Positions 56,730 to 64,000 of a stretch of 64,000 bases of DNA are shown in pieces. The stretch covers positions 23,398 through 87,397 of the forward strand of contig NZ_LZMD01000058.1 of the NCBI RefSeq assembly GCF_001668575.1, read 5' to 3'. Position 1 is the first letter of the stretch. Every line of letters starts with the position of its first letter. A program made the translations under genes and the position numbers. A model generated the notes under the pieces. That model was not told the origin of the DNA. It made no database searches and saw nothing but the letters and a program-made list of their open reading frames with translations. Source of the DNA: Mycobacterium sp. 1164985.4. GTDB taxonomy: Bacteria > Actinomycetota > Actinomycetes > Mycobacteriales > Mycobacteriaceae.

Positions 56730-56751
56730 TTCTCCTCTCCAATAGGGAGAA
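56730..56751. promoter_or_regulatory. Inverted repeat between two secreted-protein genes
   Basis: TTCTCC (56730-56735) and GGAGAA (56746-56751) flank 10 bp in the divergent gap. The arms contain the TTCTC/GAGAA words of the 15-bp palindromes but in outward order. Confidence 0.35.
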
Positions 56752-56782
56752 TTTCGTTTCATCGTTATGTGAGAATGACTGA

Positions 56783-57190
56783 ATGCGGTTCCTCGTCGCA
56801 GTGTTCGCTGCCCTGCTGTCGTTCGCGGCGCTTACAGCGGCGCCGCCGGTCGCCGCTCAGCCGCCGTTGCCACCGCTACCCCCGCCAGGTGCCGAGTGCA
56901 ACAACCCCACATGCACGCCGGGCATCAGGCCGGGCGTCATCCTCGGGTCTTACTGCAACAACACCACCTACTATGCCTTCGGCGTCACATCGTGGGGCCG
57001 ATTGGTTTTCTGCGGGTCGCCTCGGCGATACGAGCCGCGCTGGTTCCGTTCACCCGAAATGCACGGTGTGAAGAACGAATTCGACCTGTGCCCGCTATAC
57101 GTGGGCGAGGTAGCCCAAGCGCCAGACGGGCTGTTCCTCACCTGCGTGGTCAAGGACGGCCGCTCGTATTGGGAGCGCGGCGACCTGTAG
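56783..57190 (+). CDS. Small secreted Cys-rich protein
   Basis: A 135-residue protein with a signal peptide (FLVAVFAALLSFAALTAAPPVAAQ), a PPLPPLPPPG spacer and a mature domain with six Cys. No function is recognised. Secreted Cys-rich proteins of this size are common in mycobacteria. It is divergent from 56165 and convergent with P450-5. Confidence 0.82.
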   Translation: MRFLVAVFAALLSFAALTAAPPVAAQPPLPPLPPPGAECNNPTCTPGIRPGVILGSYCNNTTYYAFGVTSWGRLVFCGSPRRYEPRWFRSPEMHGVKNEFDLCPLYVGEVAQAPDGLFLTCVVKDGRSYWERGDL

Positions 57191-57238
57191 AGACGACGGA
57201 CAACCACCAAGCGGCGACCAGAGGCGAGCGCGGAACGG

Positions 57239-58519
57239 TCAGCCGATCGGCTTGAATTCGATGTTGATCTCGGTCAGACCGCGCAGGATGAACGTCGGCT
57301 CGTAGACGTAGCGACGAGCATCGATCGGCCCGTGCTTCTCCTCGCTCACCGTGATGTCACCCAACCGGTCGAGGAGGCGCTCGATCGAGACACGGCCCTC
57401 CACACGGGCCAACGGGGCACCGGGGCAGGAGTGGATACCGCGACTGAACGCGATGTGCTCGCGAACGTTCTTGCGGTCCAACTGGAACTCATGCGGGTTG
57501 TCGAAGCGCTGCGGGTCGCGGTTCGCCGCGCCCGGGCTGACCATCACCGTGGTGCCCGCGGGCACCGGCGTCTCGCCGAGAGTCGTTGTCTTGCGGGCCA
57601 TCCGGAACACGCTCTTGACGGGGCTGTCCATCCGCAGACACTCCTCGACGAACACCGGGATCAGGCTGCGGTCATCGCGCAACTGCTGCTGGATGTCGGG
57701 CCGGTCGGACAGCACCCGCATCGCGGCGCCGAGCAGTTTCGCCGTCGTCTCCTGCCCGGCGGCGAACAGGAAGGTCGCCGTACGCACCACATCGACCACC
57801 TCGGGTGTCGAGCCGTCCGGATACTTGGCGGTGGCGATCGATGTGAGCACATCATCGCGAGGATTCTCACGACGTTCCTCGATGTACCGCGCGAACTTCT
57901 CGTCTGCCCACTCGAGCGGATTGGCCGCGATCACCTCGTGGTCGAGACCGCCGATGTTCGAACCAGGGCGCTGCGCGCCAAACGACTCACGGAAGTCTTC
58001 GTGGTCCTCCTCGGGAACGCCCAGTAGATCGGCAACTACCAACAGCGAGAACGGCTTTGCGTAGGCGGCGAGGAATTCGCACTCGCCGTCAGCGATGAAC
58101 TCGTCGATGTGCCGGTCGGCCAACCGCCACATGAAGTCCTCATTCTCCTTGAGGCGCTTGGGCGTCAGCAGGCGGGCGAGAATCGAGCGCGCGTCGGTGT
58201 GCTGCGGCGGATCCATCGTGACCATGTGCTCGTACATCGGAATCTCGGTCCGGTGCTTTTCGAGTTGTTGGCAGATGTCGTCCCCTTCGGGTGTGAACGG
58301 CATCGGGGTGAAGGGGCCCATCACCGCGACACAGGACGAGAAGTTCTCGCTGTCCTTGTAGACGGCGTTGGCCGCCTCCCATCCGGTGACCGCGAGCACG
58401 CCGTTGTTGATCGGACAACAGACGGGATCCTTCGACCGGATGTGGTCGTAGTAGGGGTGCGGGTCGGGGACGAGGGAGGGATCGGTGAAGTAGTCAACCG
58501 AATCGAAATCAGTGGTCAT
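57239..58519 (-). CDS. Cytochrome P450 (P450-5)
   Basis: A 426-residue P450 closely related to P450-1 (shared PKRLKENED, FAAGQETT, FILRGLTE). ExxR is EECLRM, and heme Cys365 is in FSRGIHSCPGAPLAR. ATG 58519 was chosen; the frame upstream to 59047 overlaps the divergent TetR gene and lacks P450 homology. There is no ferredoxin beside it, so it must use one from elsewhere, possibly 11578. Confidence 0.95.
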   Translation of the reverse strand: MTTDFDSVDYFTDPSLVPDPHPYYDHIRSKDPVCCPINNGVLAVTGWEAANAVYKDSENFSSCVAVMGPFTPMPFTPEGDDICQQLEKHRTEIPMYEHMVTMDPPQHTDARSILARLLTPKRLKENEDFMWRLADRHIDEFIADGECEFLAAYAKPFSLLVVADLLGVPEEDHEDFRESFGAQRPGSNIGGLDHEVIAANPLEWADEKFARYIEERRENPRDDVLTSIATAKYPDGSTPEVVDVVRTATFLFAAGQETTAKLLGAAMRVLSDRPDIQQQLRDDRSLIPVFVEECLRMDSPVKSVFRMARKTTTLGETPVPAGTTVMVSPGAANRDPQRFDNPHEFQLDRKNVREHIAFSRGIHSCPGAPLARVEGRVSIERLLDRLGDITVSEEKHGPIDARRYVYEPTFILRGLTEINIEFKPIG

Positions 58520-58600
58520 GGTGTAGGAGCCCTCCAGGGGTCGACGCTGGCCCGCGTGATGGTGAGCGGAGGTTGCCGCTCGTGAACGGTTGGCTGAATA

Positions 58601-58620
58601 TGCTGAGCACTTGCTTAGCA
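58601..58620. promoter_or_regulatory. Double TGCTnAGCA operator between P450-5 and TetR
   Basis: TGCTGAGCACTTGCTTAGCA contains two TGCTnAGCA palindromes separated by CT, in the gap between the divergent P450 and TetR genes. This is a textbook position for the TetR protein to repress both genes. Confidence 0.7.
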
Positions 58621-58702
58621 TGGGGTTAAGGTCGTGGTCAAGATCGAACGGCGAGGCGCCACTACGATCGGCGTGTCGGAAAGGGCGAAGAGAAGTGATC
58701 GG

Positions 58703-59311
58703 ATGACTAGGGCTTCTGGGCCTGCGCGACGGATCGGGGCGCCGGACGCGAAAAACCGCGGTGTGCTGCTGGACGCCGCCGAGCAGTTGCTGCTCGAAGA
58801 GGGCTACGCCGCCGTCACGTCGCGACGGGTCGCCGACAAGGCGGGCCTGAAACCGCAACTCGTGCACTATTACTTCCGCACCATGGAGGACCTGTTTCTC
58901 GCCGTGTTCCGCCGGATGGCCGAGGCGGGCCTGACGGCGCTCACCGAGGCCCTCGCGTCGCCTCAACCGTTGTGGGCGCTGTGGCGGTTCAGCACCCAGC
59001 CGGAGGCCACCCGGCTCACGATGGAGTTCATGGGCCTGGCCAACCACCGCAAGGCGCTACGGGCTGAGATCATCTACTACGCCGAACGCTTCCGCGAGGA
59101 GCAGAACAAGGCCATCGCGTCGGTCCTCGAACGCTATGGGGCCGATGCCGAGGAGGTCCCGCCGGTGGTGTGGACGGTGTTCGCCACGAGCGTCTCTCAG
59201 GCGTTGGTGGTCGAACGGGCGCTTGGCATGACCACCGGGCATGCGGAGACATTCGCGTTCTGCGAGAAGTGGATTCGCCGCCTCGAGGGCGAACCGCTCA
59301 CGGCCGGCTGA
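58703..59311 (+). CDS. TetR-family transcriptional regulator
   Basis: A 202-residue regulator. The HTH is VTSRRVADKAGLKPQLVHYYF at about residues 40-60, followed by helical ligand-binding domain. I chose ATG 58703; an in-frame GTG at 58634 would add 23 residues. It is divergent from P450-5 with a double palindrome between them, so it probably represses itself and the P450. Confidence 0.9.
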   Translation: MTRASGPARRIGAPDAKNRGVLLDAAEQLLLEEGYAAVTSRRVADKAGLKPQLVHYYFRTMEDLFLAVFRRMAEAGLTALTEALASPQPLWALWRFSTQPEATRLTMEFMGLANHRKALRAEIIYYAERFREEQNKAIASVLERYGADAEEVPPVVWTVFATSVSQALVVERALGMTTGHAETFAFCEKWIRRLEGEPLTAG

Positions 59312-59320
59312 GAACGGCGC

Positions 59321-59767
59321 TCACCAGCTCCTGATCGAGCAGAGCGCGCCCTTCGGACCTTGATGCGTCTTCACCACGACACCGTCGACCGCGAGCACGC
59401 AGTGAATGTTGGGTTTCGCTTCGCCAGGTCCGCTGGTAGCCGTGACCATCGCCCAGTCGTCGGGGCTGGCCAGTTGCACGTCGAGATTCCACTGCTGGTC
59501 AGGTCCGATCTGGGCCTCGACCTTCGGGCTGAACTCGTACGGGTTGTGGCTGTAGGCGGCCCAGTTCGGGGGATCGACGTCGCGGTAGTAGATGTCGACG
59601 TAGAACGGCTGCTCGGAGAACACCGAGTACTTGACGTTGTGCAGCACCGGCGGTGGCGGGTCCTGCGCCACCGCCGGCGCGCTGACCGACAGCACGCCGC
59701 CGGCGGTCACCACGGTTGCCGCCACGAGGGCCGGCAAAGCGATACGGACCGAGCGACCGGAGATCAT
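59321..59767 (-). CDS. Small secreted protein
   Basis: A 148-residue protein with a signal peptide (LPALVAATVVTAGGVLSVSAPAVAQ) and a mature beta-rich region of about 115 residues with two Cys, of the MmpS/TT-like secreted type in general appearance. No enzyme motif. ATG 59767. It is convergent with the TetR gene. Confidence 0.8.
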   Translation of the reverse strand: MISGRSVRIALPALVAATVVTAGGVLSVSAPAVAQDPPPPVLHNVKYSVFSEQPFYVDIYYRDVDPPNWAAYSHNPYEFSPKVEAQIGPDQQWNLDVQLASPDDWAMVTATSGPGEAKPNIHCVLAVDGVVVKTHQGPKGALCSIRSW

Positions 59768-59819
59768 TTCCGGATCTTAGAACGTCGTCCGCGACCGAGG
59801 TCGCGAATCGCGAACCGCA

Positions 59820-60965
59820 TCAGACCGCGAGGATCGTTGCGGACGCGGTGCCGGGTGCGCCATACACCTGCGCCAGGCCGACTTTGGGCTCGCCGGGGAC
59901 CTGACGGTCGCCGGCCTCACCGCGCAGCTGACGGACGAGTTCGTGCACCTGCCGCAGTCCCGAAGCCCCGATCGGCTCACCGTTGGCGATCAGCCCGCCG
60001 TCGGTGTTGATCGGCATCGACCCGTGAATCTCGGTGGCGCCGTCGGCGAGCAGCTTCTCCTGCTCTCCGTCGGCGCACAGGCCGGTCTCGGCCATGTGAA
60101 TGACCTCGGCGCCCGCATCGGTGTCCTGAAGCTGCGCGACGTCGACATCCTCCGGACCCAGGCCGGCCGCCTCGTAGGCCGCCTTGGCGGCGTAGACGGT
60201 GGGGGAGGCGTCCTCGTCCAGCGGCGCCGACGTCGCATGGACCTCGTAGGCGCCGAAGCGACGGGTGCGAATCTCGGTGGCGCGCACGTACACCGGCCTC
60301 TTGGTGAAGCGGTGCGCGATGTCTCCGCGGCACATGATCACGGCCGCGGCGCCCTCGTCCGGCGCACAGAACATGTACTGCGTCAGGGGGTAGTTCAGCA
60401 CCGCCGAGTTCAGGATCACCTCTTCGGGGATCGCTTTGCGGCGGAACGCGTTCGGGTTCAGCGCGCCGTTGCGGAAGTTTTTGGCAGCCACCTTCGCCAG
60501 GGTGGCCTGCGATATGCCGTGCTTGTGGATGTAGTGGTTGGCCTTCATCCCGAAGAACTTGGTCGTGACGAACTGGCCGTTCTCCGCATACCACTGCGGC
60601 AGAGCGAGTTTCGCCGGATCGTCGGTGAACGCACCGCGCGGATGCTTGTCCAGGCCGATCGCGATCCCGATGTCGTACTTGCCGAGCCGGATGGTGTCGG
60701 CGGTCTGCTGGATCGCGCTTGCGGCGGTGGCGCAGGCGTTGAACACGTTGGTGAACGTGATGCCCGTCAGCCCGACGAGCCGGGTCACCGCGTCGGGGTT
60801 GGACACCTCATAGCTGCCGCCGAACCCGAACTGGATGTCCTTCCATTCCAGGCCGGCGTCGGTGAGCGCGGACTGGATGGCCTCGGCGCCCATCTCCATT
60901 GCGGTCTTGGGGAATCGGCCGAACGGGTGCAGCCCGACGCCGATGATCGCCACGTCGTTGGTCAT
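59820..60965 (-). CDS. Ltp/SCP-x-type thiolase-fold protein
   Basis: A 381-residue lipid-transfer/thiolase-like protein. The nucleophile Cys is in NACATAASAI. The motif that is GHPxGA in classical thiolases reads NGEPIGASG, as in the mycobacterial Ltp1-like group I recall. The next gene is a DUF35 zinc-ribbon/OB protein, the standard partner. It would cleave or transfer an acyl-CoA-derived side chain. ATG 60965. Confidence 0.88.
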   Translation of the reverse strand: MTNDVAIIGVGLHPFGRFPKTAMEMGAEAIQSALTDAGLEWKDIQFGFGGSYEVSNPDAVTRLVGLTGITFTNVFNACATAASAIQQTADTIRLGKYDIGIAIGLDKHPRGAFTDDPAKLALPQWYAENGQFVTTKFFGMKANHYIHKHGISQATLAKVAAKNFRNGALNPNAFRRKAIPEEVILNSAVLNYPLTQYMFCAPDEGAAAVIMCRGDIAHRFTKRPVYVRATEIRTRRFGAYEVHATSAPLDEDASPTVYAAKAAYEAAGLGPEDVDVAQLQDTDAGAEVIHMAETGLCADGEQEKLLADGATEIHGSMPINTDGGLIANGEPIGASGLRQVHELVRQLRGEAGDRQVPGEPKVGLAQVYGAPGTASATILAV

Positions 60966-60981
60966 CTCGATGCTCCTGTGT

Positions 60982-61404
60982 CTAGACGGGCTTGAAGGCG
61001 AAGGTGACGACTTCGTTGCCGTCGTCGTCGGTGGTGAACGGCACCATCGTCAGCTCGACCTCCATACCGAACTCGAGCTTGGCCGGGTCGTTCTCGGTGA
61101 GCCGGCCCTCGACGCGGATTACGTCCTCGAGCTGAACCAGACCGACGCCGAAGGGCACGAAGTCGTTCCCGGTGGGGCCCTTGTACGGGGCGCCGGGCGG
61201 GAAGCCCTGCGTCGTCCACGCGACGAGGGTGCCGCGCCGGGGCAGCTTGAGCTCGGACATGTCACCGGCGCTGCACCTCGGGCAGCGCTGCTGGACCGGG
61301 AAGGCGGTGGCGCCACACGCGCCGCACCGGCTTCCGATCAGCTGCGGATTGTCATCGGGCCAGGTCGAGATTTCGGGCGCGAGCGCCACTTGCTGTGTCG
61401 GCAC
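60982..61404 (-). CDS. DUF35 zinc-ribbon/OB-fold partner protein
   Basis: A 140-residue acyl-CoA-binding-type protein: zinc ribbon with CGAC and CPRC, then an OB-fold (LVAWTTQGFPP, PFGVGLVQLED). GTG 61404. It is immediately upstream of the Ltp thiolase gene (16-bp gap) and presumably forms a complex with it. Confidence 0.9.
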   Translation of the reverse strand: MPTQQVALAPEISTWPDDNPQLIGSRCGACGATAFPVQQRCPRCSAGDMSELKLPRRGTLVAWTTQGFPPGAPYKGPTGNDFVPFGVGLVQLEDVIRVEGRLTENDPAKLEFGMEVELTMVPFTTDDDGNEVVTFAFKPV

Positions 61405-61419
61405 GCGCCGACGATAACT

Positions 61420-61447
61420 GGAAATGACGTTCTCGTCTAGAGAGAAC
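61420..61447. promoter_or_regulatory. GAGAA/TTCTC half-site cluster (site 4) in the divergent gap
   Basis: GGAAATGACGTTCTC (61420-61434) is a degenerate form of the 15-bp palindrome. GTTCTC and GAGAAC (61429-61447) form a further inverted repeat around GTCTAGA. It lies between the DUF35/Ltp operon and the SnoaL operon, close to both starts. Confidence 0.5.
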
Positions 61448-61475
61448 CAGGGTCGTCAACGGCTCAACGCGCTGC

Positions 61476-61481
61476 TAGCCT
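61476..61481 (+). promoter_or_regulatory. -10 hexamer, likely leaderless start
   Basis: TAGCCT ends 7 nt before GTG 61489, the same spacing as at 5815/5828 and 22455/22468. No ribosome-binding site is needed for this start. Confidence 0.5.
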
Positions 61482-61488
61482 CCCCGAT

Positions 61489-61908
61489 GTGGACGCCGAC
61501 AAAGCGCAGATCGCCGAGGTGTTGATTCGCTACGCGACGGGGATCGACTTCAAGGACTGGAAGCTGTTCCGCACGTGCTGGGCCGACGAGGTCGACATCG
61601 ACTACGGCGACCTGGGGACCTTCACCGATCCCGACGCCTTCACCACGTTGATGGAGCAGATCCACGGCGGCATGGGGCAGACCTACCACCGCATCTCCAA
61701 CATCGTCGTCGACGTGGACGCCGACCGGGCGACTGCGCGGTCTTACGTGCGCGCGGTGCTGCAGGCCGTGCCCGATGACAACGGAAGCTGGATCGATGCC
61801 CTGGGTCACTATGACGACGAGCTCGCCAGGACCGCGGACGGGTGGCGAATCTCCAAGCGCACCACCAACATCGCGCGGGTGATGAGCGCGGCCGGCGTCG
61901 CACCGTGA
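61489..61908 (+). CDS. SnoaL-like (NTF2-fold) protein
   Basis: A 139-residue NTF2-like protein, with the cone-shaped fold pattern of ketosteroid isomerase, scytalone dehydratase or ring-hydroxylating beta subunits: helix, WKLFRTCWADEVDIDYGD, later YHRISNIVVDVDADRATARSYV. A Tyr and acidic residues in the pocket are possible. GTG 61489 with a leaderless -10. The stop overlaps the SDR start. Reaction unknown. Confidence 0.85.
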   Translation: MDADKAQIAEVLIRYATGIDFKDWKLFRTCWADEVDIDYGDLGTFTDPDAFTTLMEQIHGGMGQTYHRISNIVVDVDADRATARSYVRAVLQAVPDDNGSWIDALGHYDDELARTADGWRISKRTTNIARVMSAAGVAP

Positions 61909-62711
61909 CAGTCGGGGACTTCGCCGCCCGGTACGGACCGTGGGCGGTGATCGCCGGGGCCTCTGAGGGCATCGGCGCCGAGATGGCCGATCAGCTGGCG
62001 TCGCGCGGGCTCAACCTCGTGCTGATCGCGCGCAATGGAACGCTGCTCAACCAGGTCGCCGCGGCGGCGCGTGAGCGCCACGGCGTTGCGGTGCAGGCCG
62101 TCGTGCAGGACCTCACCGATCCCGACGTGGTCGCGAAGGTGGCGGCGGCCACCGACGGACTCGAGGTGGGGCTGATCGTCTACAACGCGGGCGCCTCCGA
62201 CCGTACGACGACGTTTCTCGAGAACGACCTCGAGTACTCGCTCAAACAGGTCGCGCTGGACTGCATCGGGCCGATGGCCTTGGCCCGCCATTTCGGACCG
62301 GCGATGGCCGAGCGCGGCCGCGGCGGCATTGTGATCGTCGCGTCGCTGGCCTGCCTGGCCGGGTCGGCCACGCTGGCGGTGTACTCCGCGGTCAAGGCCT
62401 TCCAGCACACGTTTGCCGAGGGGCTGTGGGCGGAGTTGCGTCCCCACGGCGTGGACGTGTGCTGCACGCCGCTGGGGATGACCTACACCCCGGCGCTCGC
62501 GCGGATGGGTGTCGACTACGACCCGCAGACGCAGATGCGCTCCGAGGACGTCGCCGCCGAGATCATCGCGAACATCGGAAACGGTCCCACCTACGTCGTC
62601 GGCGAGAACAATCGCGCCATGGCCTCGCAGGTGTGGACGGTCGACCGGCGCACGCTCGTCGAGATGATCAGTGCCGCCTCAACCGACTTCGCGGCCAAGA
62701 GGAAGGTCTGA
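61905..62711 (+). CDS. Short-chain dehydrogenase/reductase
   Basis: A 268-residue SDR of the DltE/YqjQ-like subgroup: IAGASEGIGAEMA, LIARNGTLL (NADP-type Arg), YNAGAS and YSAVKAF. GTG 61905 overlaps the SnoaL stop as GTGA. It would act on a carbonyl or alcohol formed in this small operon. Confidence 0.9.
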   Translation: MTVGDFAARYGPWAVIAGASEGIGAEMADQLASRGLNLVLIARNGTLLNQVAAAARERHGVAVQAVVQDLTDPDVVAKVAAATDGLEVGLIVYNAGASDRTTTFLENDLEYSLKQVALDCIGPMALARHFGPAMAERGRGGIVIVASLACLAGSATLAVYSAVKAFQHTFAEGLWAELRPHGVDVCCTPLGMTYTPALARMGVDYDPQTQMRSEDVAAEIIANIGNGPTYVVGENNRAMASQVWTVDRRTLVEMISAASTDFAAKRKV

Positions 62712-62712
62712 C

Positions 62713-63735
62713 ATGCGCGCGGTGGTGCTTCGCGACGGCAATCTCGACGTCCGGGAGACAGCCGATCCATCGCCCGGGCCGGGGGAGTTGTTGATCAGGC
62801 CGCTGTCGGCGGCGATCTGCGCATCCGACGTCCACTACATGGACCATCCCAACTCGTCGCCGCGATTCGAATGGGACCCCGACCGCGACACCGTGATGGG
62901 CCACGAGTTCGTCGGGGAGGTCGTGGGCCACGGCCCCGACTGCACGGGCGACTTCCCGGTCGGAACCAAGGTCACCAGCATGCCGATCCTGATCCGCGCG
63001 GGTCAGGAACCGCTGGTGATCGGGCACCATCCCGACGCTCATGGCGCGTTCGGAGAGTTGATGGTGGTCTCGGAGATGATGTCGCGACGGGTGCCGGATG
63101 GCGCGCCGAACGACGCGGTCGCGCTGGTCGACGCGTTCGCGGTCGGGGAGTACTACGTCCGGTGCTCGGGCGCCGGACCCGGTGATCTGCCGCTGGTCAT
63201 CGGCGCGGGCGCCATCGGGCTGTCCACCGTCGCCGCGCTGAAGAAGCGCGGCATCGAGTCGCTCGTGGTGTCCGATTACAGCGACGACCGACTGGGCTAT
63301 GCCGCGAAGTTCGGCGCCGATGTGCTGGTCAACCCGGCGCAGCGCGACCCCTACGACGTGTGGCGGGAGACGTTTCGCGCCAAGGGTTTCCAGACCACGC
63401 AGGTGATCTTCGAGTGCGTGGGCGCCAACGGTCTGATGCAGACGATCGCCGACAACTGCGAGTTCCTCGCGCGCGTGCACGCCGCCGGTGGCTGGTACGA
63501 CGCGGGCACGATCGACTGCACGGCCGCCACCCACAAGGGCATGACGATCCAGTTCGGCGGGGGGCCTCATCCGCAGGACTGGTACGGCACCCTCGACGCG
63601 GTCATCGACGGTCGCCTCGATCCGACGCCGAGCATCGGCGCGACGATCGGTCTCGACGAGGTGCCCGAGGCCATCGATCAGGCGCGCAGGGGGTCGGGCC
63701 CGCCGCGCATCGTGGTTCATCCGGGGGCGCCGTGA
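62713..63735 (+). CDS. Medium-chain (zinc-type) alcohol dehydrogenase
   Basis: A 340-residue MDR protein. CASDVH and GHEFVGEV supply the catalytic zinc Cys and His-Glu; the structural-zinc Cys lobe is absent. The Rossmann motif is GAGAIGLSTV. ATG 62713 is 1 bp after the SDR stop. Its stop overlaps the VOC gene start. It oxidises an alcohol with NAD(P). Confidence 0.92.
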   Translation: MRAVVLRDGNLDVRETADPSPGPGELLIRPLSAAICASDVHYMDHPNSSPRFEWDPDRDTVMGHEFVGEVVGHGPDCTGDFPVGTKVTSMPILIRAGQEPLVIGHHPDAHGAFGELMVVSEMMSRRVPDGAPNDAVALVDAFAVGEYYVRCSGAGPGDLPLVIGAGAIGLSTVAALKKRGIESLVVSDYSDDRLGYAAKFGADVLVNPAQRDPYDVWRETFRAKGFQTTQVIFECVGANGLMQTIADNCEFLARVHAAGGWYDAGTIDCTAATHKGMTIQFGGGPHPQDWYGTLDAVIDGRLDPTPSIGATIGLDEVPEAIDQARRGSGPPRIVVHPGAP

Positions 63736-64000
63736 ACGTCCTTCCCGGCCCGATCCGCCAGATCGGCTACGTCGTCACCGACATCGACCGGGCGATCGCG
63801 GGCTGGCTCGAGCTGGGGGTGGGGCCCTGGTTTGTCATGCGGGATCTGACGCTGGCCGCGCGCTATCGCGGCGAGCCGTGTGAGATCACCCAGTCGCTGG
63901 CGCTGAGCAACAGCGGCGATATGCAGCTCGAGCTCATCCAGCAGCAGAGCGAGGCGCCGAGCGTCTTCACCGAGTTCCTCGACATCCACGGCGAGGGATT
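63732..64000 (+). CDS. VOC/glyoxalase-fold protein (C-terminus cut by window edge)
   Basis: The frame from GTG 63732 (overlapping the MDR stop as GTGA) stays open for 89 codons to the window edge, so the rest is missing. The start PIRQIGYVVTDIDRAIAGW is the typical first beta-alpha unit of vicinal oxygen chelate proteins such as methylmalonyl-CoA epimerase and extradiol dioxygenases, and MQLELIQQ continues it. The end of the family cannot be assigned. Confidence 0.85.
   Translation, partial: MNVLPGPIRQIGYVVTDIDRAIAGWLELGVGPWFVMRDLTLAARYRGEPCEITQSLALSNSGDMQLELIQQQSEAPSVFTEFLDIHGEG

Noticed and set aside
57239..59047. Extended N-terminus for P450-5 to 602 residues
   Set aside because: The extension crosses the divergent TetR gene and operator and has no P450 sequence. 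ATG 58519 gives the normal length.

Overview
The window is high-GC DNA with the gene style of a mycobacterium: a complete YrbE/Mce lipid-transporter operon, many FadE/Ltp/DUF35-type enzymes, short mycobacterial [3Fe-4S] ferredoxins beside P450s, a mycofactocin-type dehydrogenase, an F420-type LLM enzyme, frequent GTG starts, ATGA/GTGA/TGATG gene overlaps and likely leaderless starts. A fast-growing Mycolicibacterium-like species is the best guess. I see no tRNA, rRNA, CRISPR array, insertion sequence or phage gene. Almost all of the 64 kb reads as one large catabolic region for a hydrophobic, probably cyclic or isoprenoid/steroid-like compound. The substrate cannot be read from the sequence.

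Layout. 1-2177 (minus): an EBP/EXPERA-like membrane protein cut by the window edge, and an aldehyde dehydrogenase. 2365-5710 (plus): Rieske oxygenase 1, a small helical partner, an amidohydrolase and a MarR regulator. 5828-10128 (plus): oxygenase reductase, SDR, Rieske oxygenase 2, a second copy of the small partner, and a TauD/TfdA dioxygenase. 10280-12074 (plus): P450, ferredoxin and a DUF1330 protein. 12075-13160: a DUF559/AbiEi-type gene between two copies of a 60-bp inverted-repeat element. 13163-16572 (minus): two sister P450s, a ferredoxin and an alpha/beta hydrolase. 16686-22431 (minus): six overlapping genes comprising a NuoF-like flavoprotein, a ferredoxin, a fused DUF35-Ltp lyase, a hydrolase and two beta-hydroxyacid dehydrogenases. 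22468-22941 is a lone plus-strand unknown. 22982-26600 (minus): a C-C hydrolase-like protein, a Rieske ferredoxin and two amidohydrolase-2 paralogs.

26875-37543 (plus): an acyl-CoA dehydrogenase pair, thiolase, enoyl-CoA hydratase, a third acyl-CoA dehydrogenase, SDR, LLM oxidoreductase, sulfotransferase, a TIM-barrel protein and a DUF1214 protein. 37551-41345 (minus): a secreted protein, a P450, a ferredoxin, two SDRs and a 21-codon leader ORF. 41596-56150 (plus): aldehyde dehydrogenase, CoA-transferase, a pseudo-HMG-CoA-synthase-OB protein and a thiolase, running directly into yrbEAB and mceABCDEF. 56165-64000: three small secreted proteins, P450 plus TetR with a clear shared operator, an Ltp thiolase with its DUF35 partner, a SnoaL-like protein, SDR, MDR dehydrogenase and a VOC protein cut by the right edge.

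How the parts fit (inference). The Mce complex imports the compound. P450s with ferredoxins, the Rieske enzymes and the TauD enzyme hydroxylate it. SDR, MDR and aldehyde dehydrogenases oxidise it to acids. CoA-transferase, FadE, hydratase and thiolase/Ltp-DUF35 modules shorten side chains. Amidohydrolases and alpha/beta hydrolases open or trim rings. Regulation appears to be shared among operons: a 20-bp element recurs before two of the Rieske-region operons that flank the MarR gene, and a 15-bp GAGAA-N5-TTCTC palindrome recurs before distant operons.
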